From contig JAJEAC010000093.1 in the NCBI GenBank assembly GCA_022824315.1, forward strand, positions 1-64,000: DNA of 64,000 bases. Direction: 5' to 3'. The notes beneath the pieces were generated by a model. That model did no database searches. It saw nothing but the letters and a program-made list of their open reading frames with translations, and was not told the origin of the DNA. This document shows, piece after piece, positions 35,964-44,710 of the stretch. The stretch's first letter is position 1; each line of letters opens with the position of its first letter. Origin of the DNA: Silicimonas sp. (GTDB taxonomy: Bacteria; Pseudomonadota; Alphaproteobacteria; Rhodobacterales; Rhodobacteraceae). Both the position numbers and the translations under genes were made by a program.

Positions 35964-37097
35964 CTACCTGTCCTCGAGCGCAACCCAGTCGCGAGGCTCC
36001 GGCCCGTTGTAAAGGGTCAGCGGGCGGATCAGGATGTTGCCTCGCTTCTGCTCGAGGCACTGGATCACCCAGCCCGGCATCCGCCCGATGGCGAAGATCG
36101 GCACGTAGAGATCCATGGAAATGCCGTGAAGCTGGTAGACCACGCCCGAATAGAAATCGACGTTCACGTTCAGCCCATGTCGCGCATACGGCTTCATCAC
36201 CTCGACGACAGCCTGCAGGATTTCGTACCACTCGGGCTGGCCCATTTCCTCGCCCAGCTTTCTCACGCCGTCACGCATGTGCCGCGCACGCGGGTCCTCG
36301 GCTCGATAGACCCTGTGGCCAAAGCCCGTCACCGGCTCCCTGTTCTTGCGCTTTTGCCGTACGTACTCGGCTGCATTTTCCGGGGCACCGATCTCCTCGA
36401 CCATTTTCATGACGTCTTCGGCGGCTCCGCCATGGGCGGGACCCGCGAGCGTGGCAAGCGCGGTCGTGATGGCGCCATGCAAGTCCGCCTCCGTGCCAAC
36501 CGTCACCCTTGCCGCAAACGAGGATGCATTGGCGCCATGCTCTGCGTGAAGGATGAAGTCGACGTCCGCAAGCCGTGCGGCGTCTTCCGAAGGTGTCTCG
36601 CCCTTGATCATCCAGAGCCAGTTCCCGGCATGTCCGAGTGAAGGATCAGGCTCAACCGGTTCGCGTCCGGACCGAATGGCGTGATGCGCGGCAATGATCA
36701 TGGGAACCTGGGCGGTCAGGCGAATTCCGTTTTCGAGCATGCCCTCCTCCGAAGCATCCTGAGCGCCGGATTCCAGCGCAGCCAGTGCGGATACGGCGGT
36801 GCGCAACACGTTCATCGGATGGCCTTCAGAGGTTGCCCGAACAATGTCGATGATCTCGTCAGGCAGCACGCGCGAGGCCTTCAGCCTGGCATCGAATTCC
36901 GCGAGCTCGTCCGCATTTGGCAATTCGCCCATGATCAACAGGTGGGCGACTTCCTCGAACGTTGCGTTGGTCGCCAGATCGTCGATCGTGTATCCGCGAT
37001 AGTACAAGCGGCCAGCCGCCCCATCGATATCCGAGACTGCCGAACGGTCGAAATGCACCCCCATGAGGCCACGGTTGATCTTCGGTGCTTCGGTCAT
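35964..37097 (-). CDS. Citrate synthase family enzyme (citrate/2-methylcitrate synthase type)
   Basis: 377 residues from the ATG at 37097. Catalytic residues are visible: HGANASS, His in GPAHGGA, His in GFGHRVYR and Asp in NVDFYSG. NRGLMGVHFDRSAVSDIDG at the N terminus is the short form without the regulatory extension of type II hexamers. It condenses acetyl-CoA or propionyl-CoA with oxaloacetate. It is divergent from pta with 30 bases between the starts, which suggests shared control and a role in using acetyl-CoA from sulfoacetaldehyde. Confidence 0.87.
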   Translation of the reverse strand: MTEAPKINRGLMGVHFDRSAVSDIDGAAGRLYYRGYTIDDLATNATFEEVAHLLIMGELPNADELAEFDARLKASRVLPDEIIDIVRATSEGHPMNVLRTAVSALAALESGAQDASEEGMLENGIRLTAQVPMIIAAHHAIRSGREPVEPDPSLGHAGNWLWMIKGETPSEDAARLADVDFILHAEHGANASSFAARVTVGTEADLHGAITTALATLAGPAHGGAAEDVMKMVEEIGAPENAAEYVRQKRKNREPVTGFGHRVYRAEDPRARHMRDGVRKLGEEMGQPEWYEILQAVVEVMKPYARHGLNVNVDFYSGVVYQLHGISMDLYVPIFAIGRMPGWVIQCLEQKRGNILIRPLTLYNGPEPRDWVALEDR

Positions 37098-37127
37098 GTA
37101 GCTGCTCCTGATACGACAAGGGAATCG

Positions 37128-38003
37128 ATGATGAATGCTCTCGAAAAGTCCTTCGATGCGGCAAAGGCAAGGAACGCGCGAGTCGTCATGCCGGAGATCT
37201 CGGACGACGATCGCATGCGCGACGCCGCCAACAGGCTAGTCGCCGACGGCCTTGCCGCAACAGTGCAGCTCGCAGAACCGTCAGACGACCTGGCCGCGGC
37301 GGTTGTCAAGACCCGGGGGGTCAAGCCTGCCCTCGCGCGTCGCATGATTGGCAAGCCGCTTGTCCGCGCTGCGGCAATGGTTGCAGTCGGCGAGGCGGAT
37401 GTCCTGGTCGCAGGCGCGCTGGCGCCGACCCGGCGCGTGATCGAGGCCGCGTCCCTTGCGATCGGACTTGCCGACGGGATCCGGCAGCCGTCATCCTTCT
37501 TTCTCATGTCCTTCCCCGGAGGGCGCGAGATGATATTCGCGGATTGCGCCGTCTCCGTGGAACCGGACGAAAGCGAGCTCGCGGGAATCGCGCGCAGTTC
37601 CGCCGCCTCGGCGGAAGCGCTTCTGGGCGATGCAAGAGTGGCGTTTCTCTCGTATGCAACAGGCACGAGCGGCACGGGTCCCTCCGTTGCGAAGGTCGCT
37701 GCGGCGACGGAAGCGGCGCGGACCGCAGGCGTGACCGCGATCGGTCCCGTGCAGGCCGACACCGCCCTGAATCCGGAAATTGCCGAACGCAAGGGATCAG
37801 GTGCCGGAGACGCCAACGTCTTGGTTTTCCCCTCCCTTGACGCCGGCAACATCGGATACAAGCTTGCCCAGGAACTGGCCGGGGCGCAGGCCATAGGGCC
37901 AGTCTTGCAAGGCTTTCGAAAGCCGGTCTGCGACTTGAGCCGAGGCGCGAGCGTGGATGACATCGTAGCCGCCACCGTCATCTCGATTGCGCTCGGCGCC
38001 TGA
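37128..38003 (+). CDS. pta: Phosphate acetyltransferase
   Basis: 291 residues; double ATG at 37128/37131, ribosome site AAGGGAA. FLSYATGTSGTGPSVAKV and GPVQADTALNPEIAERKGSG are the CoA and phosphate binding signatures, and NVLVFPSLDAGNIGYKL is the C-terminal family motif. It lacks the extra N-terminal domains of the long Pta. It makes acetyl-CoA from the acetyl phosphate released by Xsc. It converges with xsc, whereas in many bacteria the two are in the same direction. Confidence 0.92.
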   Translation: MMNALEKSFDAAKARNARVVMPEISDDDRMRDAANRLVADGLAATVQLAEPSDDLAAAVVKTRGVKPALARRMIGKPLVRAAAMVAVGEADVLVAGALAPTRRVIEAASLAIGLADGIRQPSSFFLMSFPGGREMIFADCAVSVEPDESELAGIARSSAASAEALLGDARVAFLSYATGTSGTGPSVAKVAAATEAARTAGVTAIGPVQADTALNPEIAERKGSGAGDANVLVFPSLDAGNIGYKLAQELAGAQAIGPVLQGFRKPVCDLSRGASVDDIVAATVISIALGA

Positions 38004-38195
38004 CCTGAGACCCTGCCTGAAGGCGCCGGGCGACGGCACAAAAGTGCGTGAGCACTGCCGTTTGCCGGCGCGTGGCCCGCATCAACTGGATGGACATTGC
38101 CTGCAATGGCTCCCCCCTTTGCCCATTGCCATCAAAGTGCAAGGCTGCCGCTGCCCCCGCAGGGCGAGACGCGGCAGGGCCTTGCCGCCCGGCGC

Positions 38196-39968
38196 CTACT
38201 CCGCAGCCATGTCGGCGGCGTCGATCCCTGCCACCTCGACCGGTTTCTTCATCGCGTCCCGACGGAAGGGCTCTCCGAGTTCCTGGTTGATCATTGCCTC
38301 GATCAAGGTGGTCTTGCCGCCTTTCATCTGGTCCTTGATCGCCTGGTCCAGCGCGGAAGTGAGTTCGTCCATGTTCCAAGCCACGACGCCGTGGAGTCCG
38401 CAGGCTTTGGCGATTCCAGCATATGAGACGCCCTCGTCCAGTTCGGTGCCGACGAAATTGTCATCGTACCAAAGGGTTGAATTCCGCTTTTCCGCGCCCC
38501 ACTGGTAGTTTCGGAAGACGATCTGGGTGATCGCCGGCCATTCGCTGCGCCCGATGGCCGTGAGCTCGGTCACCGCGATGCCAAAGGCGCCGTCGCCCGC
38601 AAAGCCCACGACGGGCACGTCCGGGCAGCCGATCTTGGCGCCGATGATGGCGGGCAGTCCGTAGCCGCAGGGACCAAAGAGGCCGGGCGCAAGATACTTC
38701 CGGCCTTCGTCGAAGTCCGGATACGCGTTGCCGATGGCGCAATTGTTGCCGATGTCCGAAGAAATGATCGCGTCACGCGGCAGGGCGGCCTGGATGGCCC
38801 TCCATGCCATGCGCGGGCTCATCCAGTCGGGTTTGGCCGCCCGTGCCCTCTCGTTCCAGGTCGTGCCCGGATCGTCATCCTCGTGATCCATGGAGGCAAG
38901 TTGCTGCGCCCATGCTGACTTGGTGGTCGCGATCGTGTTCCGGCGCTCTTCGCGCCCGCCGTCGCCCGCCGTATCGGAAAGACTGGCAAGAATCCCCTTG
39001 GCAACCTTGGCAGCGTCACCGACGATGCCAACGGTGACCTTCTTGGTCAGCCCGATCCGGTCGGGGTTCATGTCCACCTGGATTATCTTCGCGTCCTTCG
39101 GCCAGTAGTCGAGGCCATAGCCAGGCAACGTAGAAAACGGATTGAGCCGGGTGCCCAAGGCGAGCACGACATCGGCCTGCTTGATCAATTCCATGCCGGC
39201 CCTTGAGCCGTTATAGCCAAGCGGCCCGGCAAAAAGCGGATGCGAACCGGGAAAAGCGTCATTGTGCTGGTAGCCAACGCAAACCGGAGCATCAAGCCGT
39301 TCGGCCAGGTCCCGGGACGCGGCGATCCCGCCTTCCGACAACACGACGCCGGCACCGTTGAGTATGACGGGGAACCGGGCCGAAGACAGGAGAGCGGCAG
39401 CGTCTGCCACGGCGTATTCTCCTCCCGACGAGCGCTCGAATTCAATCGGTTCGGGCAGATCAACGTCGACAACCTGGGTCCACATGTCCCTGGGGATGTT
39501 CACCTGGGCAGGTGCCGAGGCACGTTTCGCCTGTGCAATGACCCGGGTAAGAACCTCTGCCACGCGGGACGGGTCACGCACCTCCTCCTGGTAAGCCACC
39601 ATGTCCTCGAAGAGTTTCATCTGCTCGACTTCCTGGAATCCGCCTTGGCCAATGGTCTTGTTTGCCGCCTGCGGCGTGACCAGAAGAAGCGGCGAGTGAT
39701 TCCAGTAGGCCGTCTTCACGGCGGTCACGAAATTGGTGATCCCCGGCCCGTTTTGCGCGATCATCATCGACATCTTGCCGGACGCACGCGTGTAGCCGTC
39801 TGCCATCATGCCGCCCGACCCTTCGTGCGCGCAGTCCCAAAACGTGATGCCAGCCTTGGGAAAGAGATCCGAAATCGGCATGAAGGCCGATCCGATGATG
39901 CCGAAGGCGTGGCGTATGCCATGCCTTTGGAGGACTTTGACGAAAACTTCTTCGGTGGTCATCTTCAT
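38196..39968 (-). CDS. xsc: Sulfoacetaldehyde acetyltransferase
   Basis: 590 residues from the ATG at 39968. A thiamine diphosphate enzyme: the catalytic Glu lies in CAHEGSGGMMADGYTRASG, and the cofactor and magnesium motif is GDGAFGIAVTEL through VFRNYQWGAEKRN. The WGAEKRN segment and KMSMMIAQNGPG are typical of Xsc and not of acetolactate synthases. It converts sulfoacetaldehyde and phosphate to acetyl phosphate and sulfite. Genes for making sulfoacetaldehyde (taurine or isethionate routes) and for sulfite export are not in the window. Confidence 0.94.
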   Translation of the reverse strand: MKMTTEEVFVKVLQRHGIRHAFGIIGSAFMPISDLFPKAGITFWDCAHEGSGGMMADGYTRASGKMSMMIAQNGPGITNFVTAVKTAYWNHSPLLLVTPQAANKTIGQGGFQEVEQMKLFEDMVAYQEEVRDPSRVAEVLTRVIAQAKRASAPAQVNIPRDMWTQVVDVDLPEPIEFERSSGGEYAVADAAALLSSARFPVILNGAGVVLSEGGIAASRDLAERLDAPVCVGYQHNDAFPGSHPLFAGPLGYNGSRAGMELIKQADVVLALGTRLNPFSTLPGYGLDYWPKDAKIIQVDMNPDRIGLTKKVTVGIVGDAAKVAKGILASLSDTAGDGGREERRNTIATTKSAWAQQLASMDHEDDDPGTTWNERARAAKPDWMSPRMAWRAIQAALPRDAIISSDIGNNCAIGNAYPDFDEGRKYLAPGLFGPCGYGLPAIIGAKIGCPDVPVVGFAGDGAFGIAVTELTAIGRSEWPAITQIVFRNYQWGAEKRNSTLWYDDNFVGTELDEGVSYAGIAKACGLHGVVAWNMDELTSALDQAIKDQMKGGKTTLIEAMINQELGEPFRRDAMKKPVEVAGIDAADMAAE

Positions 39969-40304
39969 TGTGTCTTCCTCCCTTTCGGACACGTGAGTTC
40001 TGCAATGTCTGCCGCAGCTTCGGCGGGATCGGACCGCCGCGCGGGAATCAGGCAGCGTTTAGGGCAAATCCGCCCACAATGTCACGGAAATTCGCGCATT
40101 CCCGACGCCATGCAGGCAACCGAATCGATTGTCCTTGTCGCCGAACATGGCCTGCGAACAACCTCTCCGAGCACAGGATACAGTCGCGCAGGGCATTTGC
40201 CATCCCATGCAGAAACCTCATTCGCAACCCGCATGGGCAGCTTGCCGCCAGAGCTTTCCCACGGGAACGAATCGGTCCAGTGTGCCAGCGAGGGGTGATG
40301 TCCA
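39969..40304. other. Divergent promoter region of xsc and the 118-residue protein gene
   Basis: 336 bases. The xsc ribosome site AGGAAGAC is at its left end. No confident promoter hexamers or operator could be assigned, and no gene. Confidence 0.4.
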
Positions 40305-40661
40305 ATGTCCGAATTCCTGCCAAAGGAGGTTCGCGAAGGCCTTGAACTTGCGCGCAAGCGATCCTCGCGCAGGCGAGGTCGGCTGAACGTCCGTGCCGGC
40401 GACACGTGCGTCGCTGTACTGCGCTGCTGGGACGGAGGGTTCGCGGTCGACGCCGAGAATTCGCAAGCCATGCGCGGGCTGGTCGATCTCTATGACGGCG
40501 GACGACACCTGTCGCAGTGCCTGATCGTGGCCTCACGGGAAGACGCACGCGAACGGGTGTACGAGTTCAAGCGCGCAACAGCCGCCACCGATCGGGTGCC
40601 TCTCGACTATGAGTGGCAATTCGAGCCGTTCGGCATGATCACGCGTCGACCAGCGGTCTGA
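40305..40661 (+). CDS. Conserved small protein of unknown function
   Basis: 118 residues from ATG 40305 with GAGGGGTGATG upstream. A basic stretch (ARKRSSRRRGRLNVRAGD) is followed by a mixed alpha/beta region with LRCWDGGFAVDAENS, LVDLYDGGRHLSQCLIV and YEWQFEPFG. The last part resembles proteins I associate with Rhodobacterales, but I cannot name a function. No signal peptide or membrane segment. It stands alone between xsc and importer 3. Confidence 0.7.
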   Translation: MSEFLPKEVREGLELARKRSSRRRGRLNVRAGDTCVAVLRCWDGGFAVDAENSQAMRGLVDLYDGGRHLSQCLIVASREDARERVYEFKRATAATDRVPLDYEWQFEPFGMITRRPAV

Positions 40662-40775
40662 CGCCGGCACCACGACGCTCCTCCGAAGTGCAATTCCGGC
40701 CCGTGAGCTGCGGCAACGCCAGCTATCGCAAGGGCAGCGGGTGCAGACCGGAGGCGGCATTGCGGTATTTCCGTG

Positions 40776-40804
40776 TTGACGCTCATTGAAACCTCTCGCA
40801 GAAT
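40776..40804 (+). promoter_or_regulatory. Possible sigma-70 promoter of the importer 3 operon
   Basis: TTGACG (40776-40781), 17 bases, CAGAAT (40799-40804), 49 bases before the binding-protein start. The -35 has one mismatch and the -10 two. Confidence 0.4.
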
Positions 40805-40853
40805 CCCGCGATCGACTGCTCTCAAGGCAGCGGTTCCAACAGGGAGAACGCAA

Positions 40854-42143
40854 ATGAACTTTCAATTGAGGGGCGTGGTGGGAACTGCGCTCTTTGGCAC
40901 CGCTTCGGTGCTGGCAACGACGACTGCGGCACTTGCAGCCGATCTCAGCCTCATGATCTCGGACGTGGACGCCAAGGGTCCGGTCGTGACGGAACTGGTC
41001 GGGCGCTACCAGGCCGAAAACCCGGGCGTCACCATCACGCTGAACCAGGTCGGATACAACGTGATCCGCGAACAGTTGCCGACCCAGCTTGAGGCCGGAA
41101 CCGGACCGGACATGGCCTTTGTCACGAACCTTGGTGGCCTGAATCCTTACTACGTGGATCTCACGCCCTACGTGGACGCGAGCGCCTGGGAGGCCGCCTA
41201 CGGCGCAATTCTGCCTTGGTATCGTGCGGGCAAGCCCGACGGCATCTACGGATATCACACGGAAATGACGGTGACCGGGCCCTACGTGAACCTGACGATG
41301 TTCGAGGAAGCCGGCGTCGACATTCCAGAGCCGGGCTCGACCTGGGACGACTGGGCTGAAGCCACGCAGGCCGTGATGGATGCCACGGGATCCTATGCGG
41401 GCATGGTCATGGACCGCTCCGGCCACCGCATGGCCGGCCCGGCGATGTCCTACGGAGCCGCCTATTTCGACGGCGACGGCAAGCTCATCGTCGACGAGGG
41501 ATTCCGAACCTTCAGCCAAAAGATGCTGGACTGGCATGAGAGCGGGCTGATGCCCGCCGACATCTGGCCAGCAGTTTCGGGATCGAAATACGCCAACGGC
41601 AACGAGATGTTCTTCAACGAGGACGTCCCGTTCTACATGTCCGGATCCTGGAACACGCGCAACGTCCAGGAAAACGTCAGCGACAAGTTCGACTGGGCGG
41701 TCGTGCCCGTGCCCTGCGGTCCTGCGGGATGCGGCATCATGCCGGGCGGCGCGGGCCTCGTGGCCTTCAAGTCGGGCGATGCCGCCAAGGAAGAGGCCGC
41801 AGCACGTTTCATCGACTGGATGGCCACCGAATCCCAGGCGCGCGAATGGTACTCCCGTACCTACGCCATTCCAGCACACGCGAAACTCCAGGCCGAGGGC
41901 CTGGATTACGCTGGCGCCGGAGCCTCGGAAGCGGTCGCGGACGGCCTGAACGCCTTCACCGCCATGGCTGCAGCGGCGGCGGCACAGACCCCGCAAGCCT
42001 ACAGGCTGCAGGGATCGAAGTTCGGCTTTGTCATCTACAACGCAACGACCGAGTTTCTCGGGGCGGCAATGAACGGCGAGCTTTCGCTGGATGAAGCCCT
42101 GACCAAGATACAGGAGAAGCTTGACGCCGACGCCAACAATTAA
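40854..42143 (+). CDS. Sugar-binding protein of an ABC importer (importer 3)
   Basis: 429 residues from ATG 40854 (AGGGAGAA upstream), with a Sec signal peptide ending ALAAD. A family 1 solute-binding protein: GRYQAENPGVTITLNQVGYN and QLEAGTGPDMAFV form the N-lobe, and MYMSGSWN-like FYMSGSWNTRNV the hinge. It heads an eight-gene operon. The sugar acids or esters implied by the downstream genes are a guess about its ligand. Confidence 0.9.
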   Translation: MNFQLRGVVGTALFGTASVLATTTAALAADLSLMISDVDAKGPVVTELVGRYQAENPGVTITLNQVGYNVIREQLPTQLEAGTGPDMAFVTNLGGLNPYYVDLTPYVDASAWEAAYGAILPWYRAGKPDGIYGYHTEMTVTGPYVNLTMFEEAGVDIPEPGSTWDDWAEATQAVMDATGSYAGMVMDRSGHRMAGPAMSYGAAYFDGDGKLIVDEGFRTFSQKMLDWHESGLMPADIWPAVSGSKYANGNEMFFNEDVPFYMSGSWNTRNVQENVSDKFDWAVVPVPCGPAGCGIMPGGAGLVAFKSGDAAKEEAAARFIDWMATESQAREWYSRTYAIPAHAKLQAEGLDYAGAGASEAVADGLNAFTAMAAAAAAQTPQAYRLQGSKFGFVIYNATTEFLGAAMNGELSLDEALTKIQEKLDADANN

Positions 42144-42159
42144 GGCGTCGGTCAAGAAT

Positions 42160-42183
42160 GCCGGGGGCAGGCGTGCCCCCGGC
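42160..42183 (+). promoter_or_regulatory. Perfect 10-bp stem-loop between binding-protein and permease genes (importer 3)
   Basis: GCCGGGGGCA and TGCCCCCGGC pair fully around the loop GGCG. It lies 16 bases after the binding-protein stop codon. No T tract follows. It is the counterpart of the stem-loops at 17093 and 20818 in the two other importer operons. Confidence 0.65.
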
Positions 42184-42200
42184 TTCCCGGGCAGGGCGAC

Positions 42201-43625
42201 ATGTCTCTAGCGGCCATCTTGATGACGGTGCTCGGCGTCCTCTGGATCGGAGGCGGAAGCGCCTGGCTGTTGACGAGACGCCGATACAAGCTCGTTCAGG
42301 TGCCGTCTTTCCTGATGGACCTGGTGGGGTTTCCGGTCGAATACGCTCAGAGCATCTGGGGACGTGGTGGCGTGCCCTATGCGCTCCTGTTGCCGAACAT
42401 GCTGATTTTCGGGCTGTTCACCTTTGTCCCGATGATCCTGAACTTCTACGTCTCGTTTACCGGCGGCACGTCTATCCTGCTCTTCAACCGGCCGTGGGTC
42501 GGATTCCAGCAATACGCCGACATTTTCAGTTGCGAGACCATTTTCGAACCCCGGACCTGTTCAAATGCCGGTTTCAGTTTCTGGAAGGGAATGTTCAACA
42601 CCCTTTGGTTCGTCGCGATCCAGGTTCCTGTCCTTTGCATCGTGGCGCTGGTGACGGCATTGGTCGTGAACAAGAACATCCGTGGGCGAGGCTTCTGGCG
42701 GGCCATGTTCTTCTACCCCGTGATGCTCTCGCCCGTCGTCATTGCGAACATCTGGAACTGGGTGCTGCACCGGAAGGGCGTACTGAACGAAATGATCGGC
42801 GGCACGCGAGACCAGCTGTCTGCCATGGCAAGAATGACGGGATTCGACATCGTCATGACGGTGCTTCTTGCCGTTGTCCTGATGGTCGTGAGCGAACGCG
42901 CCCTGCGTTCCTCTGATACGCCGTCACTGGCCTGGACCGCGATCTTCGGGGCGCTGCTCGCGCTCCTGTTCGGCTGGGCGAATCCGCTCAGCCTGATCGG
43001 ATTGGGCGGAAGCATCTGGCTCGGTGGTGCGCTGGCCTTGGGTCTCGTGCTGATCGTGTCAAGCGAATCGCGACATGCGCGCATCGCGATCATTGTCGCA
43101 GGCATCCTGTCGGCCGTGCTCCTGATCTCGATCCAGTTCGACTCAGTCTTCGATTTCGGTCGCTATCGGCCGATCAACTGGCTGGTGCAGCCGAATACCG
43201 GGTGGCCGTTTTTCTGGCTGGTCTTCGTCTTTACCTGGAGCCACATGGGATTCTACATGCTCATTCTCCTCGCCGGTCTTCAGGCGATCCCGTCTGATCT
43301 CTACGAGGCCGCGAGAATGGACGCGACGCGACCCGCGCGCGCCTTCTGGCGCATCACGTTGCCGCTGATCATGCCGACCCTGACCGTCGTTTTGGTGCTG
43401 GCCCTCATCCGAAGCTTCCAGATCTTCGACGAGGTCTATCTGCTGACCGGCGGAGGACCCGGGCGCGAGACGTTCATGATCGTGCAGAACATCTACGAGG
43501 TCGCATTCACCAACCAAAGCAAGGACTACGGCGAGGGGGCCGCAGGCTCGGTCCTGATGGCGGTGGTCATCGCGATCTTCACGTTCTTCCAGCTCTGGAT
43601 CACGCGAAGGCAGTCGGAACTGTGA
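42201..43625 (+). CDS. ABC sugar permease, MalF-like, with extra membrane insert (importer 3)
   Basis: 474 residues. After the N-terminal helix and a basic loop, the permease core is interrupted at about residues 225-320 by an added block of three or four helices (SLAWTAIFGALLALLFGWAN to GILSAVLLISIQF). The EAA motif YEAARMDATRPARAFWRITL is normal. Common MalF-like permeases are about 300 residues, so the insert is a real difference. It overlaps the next gene. Confidence 0.9.
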   Translation: MSLAAILMTVLGVLWIGGGSAWLLTRRRYKLVQVPSFLMDLVGFPVEYAQSIWGRGGVPYALLLPNMLIFGLFTFVPMILNFYVSFTGGTSILLFNRPWVGFQQYADIFSCETIFEPRTCSNAGFSFWKGMFNTLWFVAIQVPVLCIVALVTALVVNKNIRGRGFWRAMFFYPVMLSPVVIANIWNWVLHRKGVLNEMIGGTRDQLSAMARMTGFDIVMTVLLAVVLMVVSERALRSSDTPSLAWTAIFGALLALLFGWANPLSLIGLGGSIWLGGALALGLVLIVSSESRHARIAIIVAGILSAVLLISIQFDSVFDFGRYRPINWLVQPNTGWPFFWLVFVFTWSHMGFYMLILLAGLQAIPSDLYEAARMDATRPARAFWRITLPLIMPTLTVVLVLALIRSFQIFDEVYLLTGGGPGRETFMIVQNIYEVAFTNQSKDYGEGAAGSVLMAVVIAIFTFFQLWITRRQSEL

Positions 43626-44710
43626 TGCTGAACCGCCTAGGCACATTCCTGACCCGCACCGCCGGCAACAAGGATACGGCAGAGCGCTTCGGCATGGCGG
43701 ACGTCCTGGCCTACGGATACCTGCTGCTCGGGGTGCTGATCGTTCTCGTTCCGGTGCTCTGGACATTCTTCAGCTCGATCAAGCCGGAACGCGCCGTGGA
43801 CAGCTTTGACACCAGGCTCCTTCCGATCGCCCAGGTCCAGACCGAAATCGAGGGGATTGGTGCCAAGCCCGAATGGATTCACGAGGCCGAGGACGGCGGC
43901 GAACGCAAGGTCTTCAAGGCGGGTCCGACCCGGAAGGAAACCGATGTCGCGCCGATTGACGATCCGGGCGACGTCTTCAAGGTGCCCCGAACGCAATTGC
44001 GACCGTCAGAAGAAATCCGCGTTGCGACCGAAAACTACCTCGACCCCCTGCTGAAGCGGCACGGGCAGGAGAACTTCACCTTCGGCATCTACCTGTTCAA
44101 CTCGATCTTCGTCACGGTGATGGCGACGCTGATCACGCTGATCATCAACGCGATGGCCGCGTTTGCGCTCTCCAAGTACCGCTTCCGGGGGCGCCTGACC
44201 TTCACGATTCTCATCGTCGCGACGCTGTTGATCCCCTCCTCGATCATCCTGGTCTCGCTGTTCTTCGTCGTCTGGAGCTTTGGCATCTTCGGGTCGCTCT
44301 GGGGCGTGATCATACCGGCGGCCGCTACGCCAACTGGCGTGTTCCTGCTCAGGCAGTACATGCTGACGATTCCGGACGAACTTCTCGAGGCCGCGCGGAT
44401 GGATGCCGCGAGCGAGTGGCGCATCTTCTGGCGAATCGTCATGCCGCTCTCGCTGCCCGCCCTTTCGGTTCTCGCAATCCTCTCTGTCATCTGGCGCTGG
44501 AATGACTTCCTCTGGCCCCTGATCGTCCTCATCTCCGATCCGGAAAAGCACACGATCCAGCTCGGCCTCACGCAATACGCGGGCGAATTCGACACGGACT
44601 TCCACTACATCCTCGCGATGACCGTCGTGTCGCTCATTCCGATCACGCTGGTCTTCGTTTGGCTGCAACGCTTCATCACGACCGGCATCGCTACAACAGG
44701 CCTGAAATGA
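43625..44710 (+). CDS. ABC sugar permease, MalG-like, with large periplasmic insert (importer 3)
   Basis: 361 residues from ATG 43625 (TGATG overlap; a GTG at 43622 is the alternative). Helix 1 is followed by a polar loop of about 90 residues (KPERAVDSFDTRLLP to DPLLKRHGQENF) where most relatives have about 40. The remaining five helices and the EAA motif EAARMDAASEWRIFWRIVMP are typical. The loop faces the periplasm and could touch the binding protein. Confidence 0.9.
   Translation: MLNRLGTFLTRTAGNKDTAERFGMADVLAYGYLLLGVLIVLVPVLWTFFSSIKPERAVDSFDTRLLPIAQVQTEIEGIGAKPEWIHEAEDGGERKVFKAGPTRKETDVAPIDDPGDVFKVPRTQLRPSEEIRVATENYLDPLLKRHGQENFTFGIYLFNSIFVTVMATLITLIINAMAAFALSKYRFRGRLTFTILIVATLLIPSSIILVSLFFVVWSFGIFGSLWGVIIPAAATPTGVFLLRQYMLTIPDELLEAARMDAASEWRIFWRIVMPLSLPALSVLAILSVIWRWNDFLWPLIVLISDPEKHTIQLGLTQYAGEFDTDFHYILAMTVVSLIPITLVFVWLQRFITTGIATTGLK

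Noticed and set aside
40533-42155. A 540-codon minus-strand frame opposite the importer 3 binding-protein gene
   Set aside because: Shadow frame; the plus strand has a signal peptide and binding-protein signatures.
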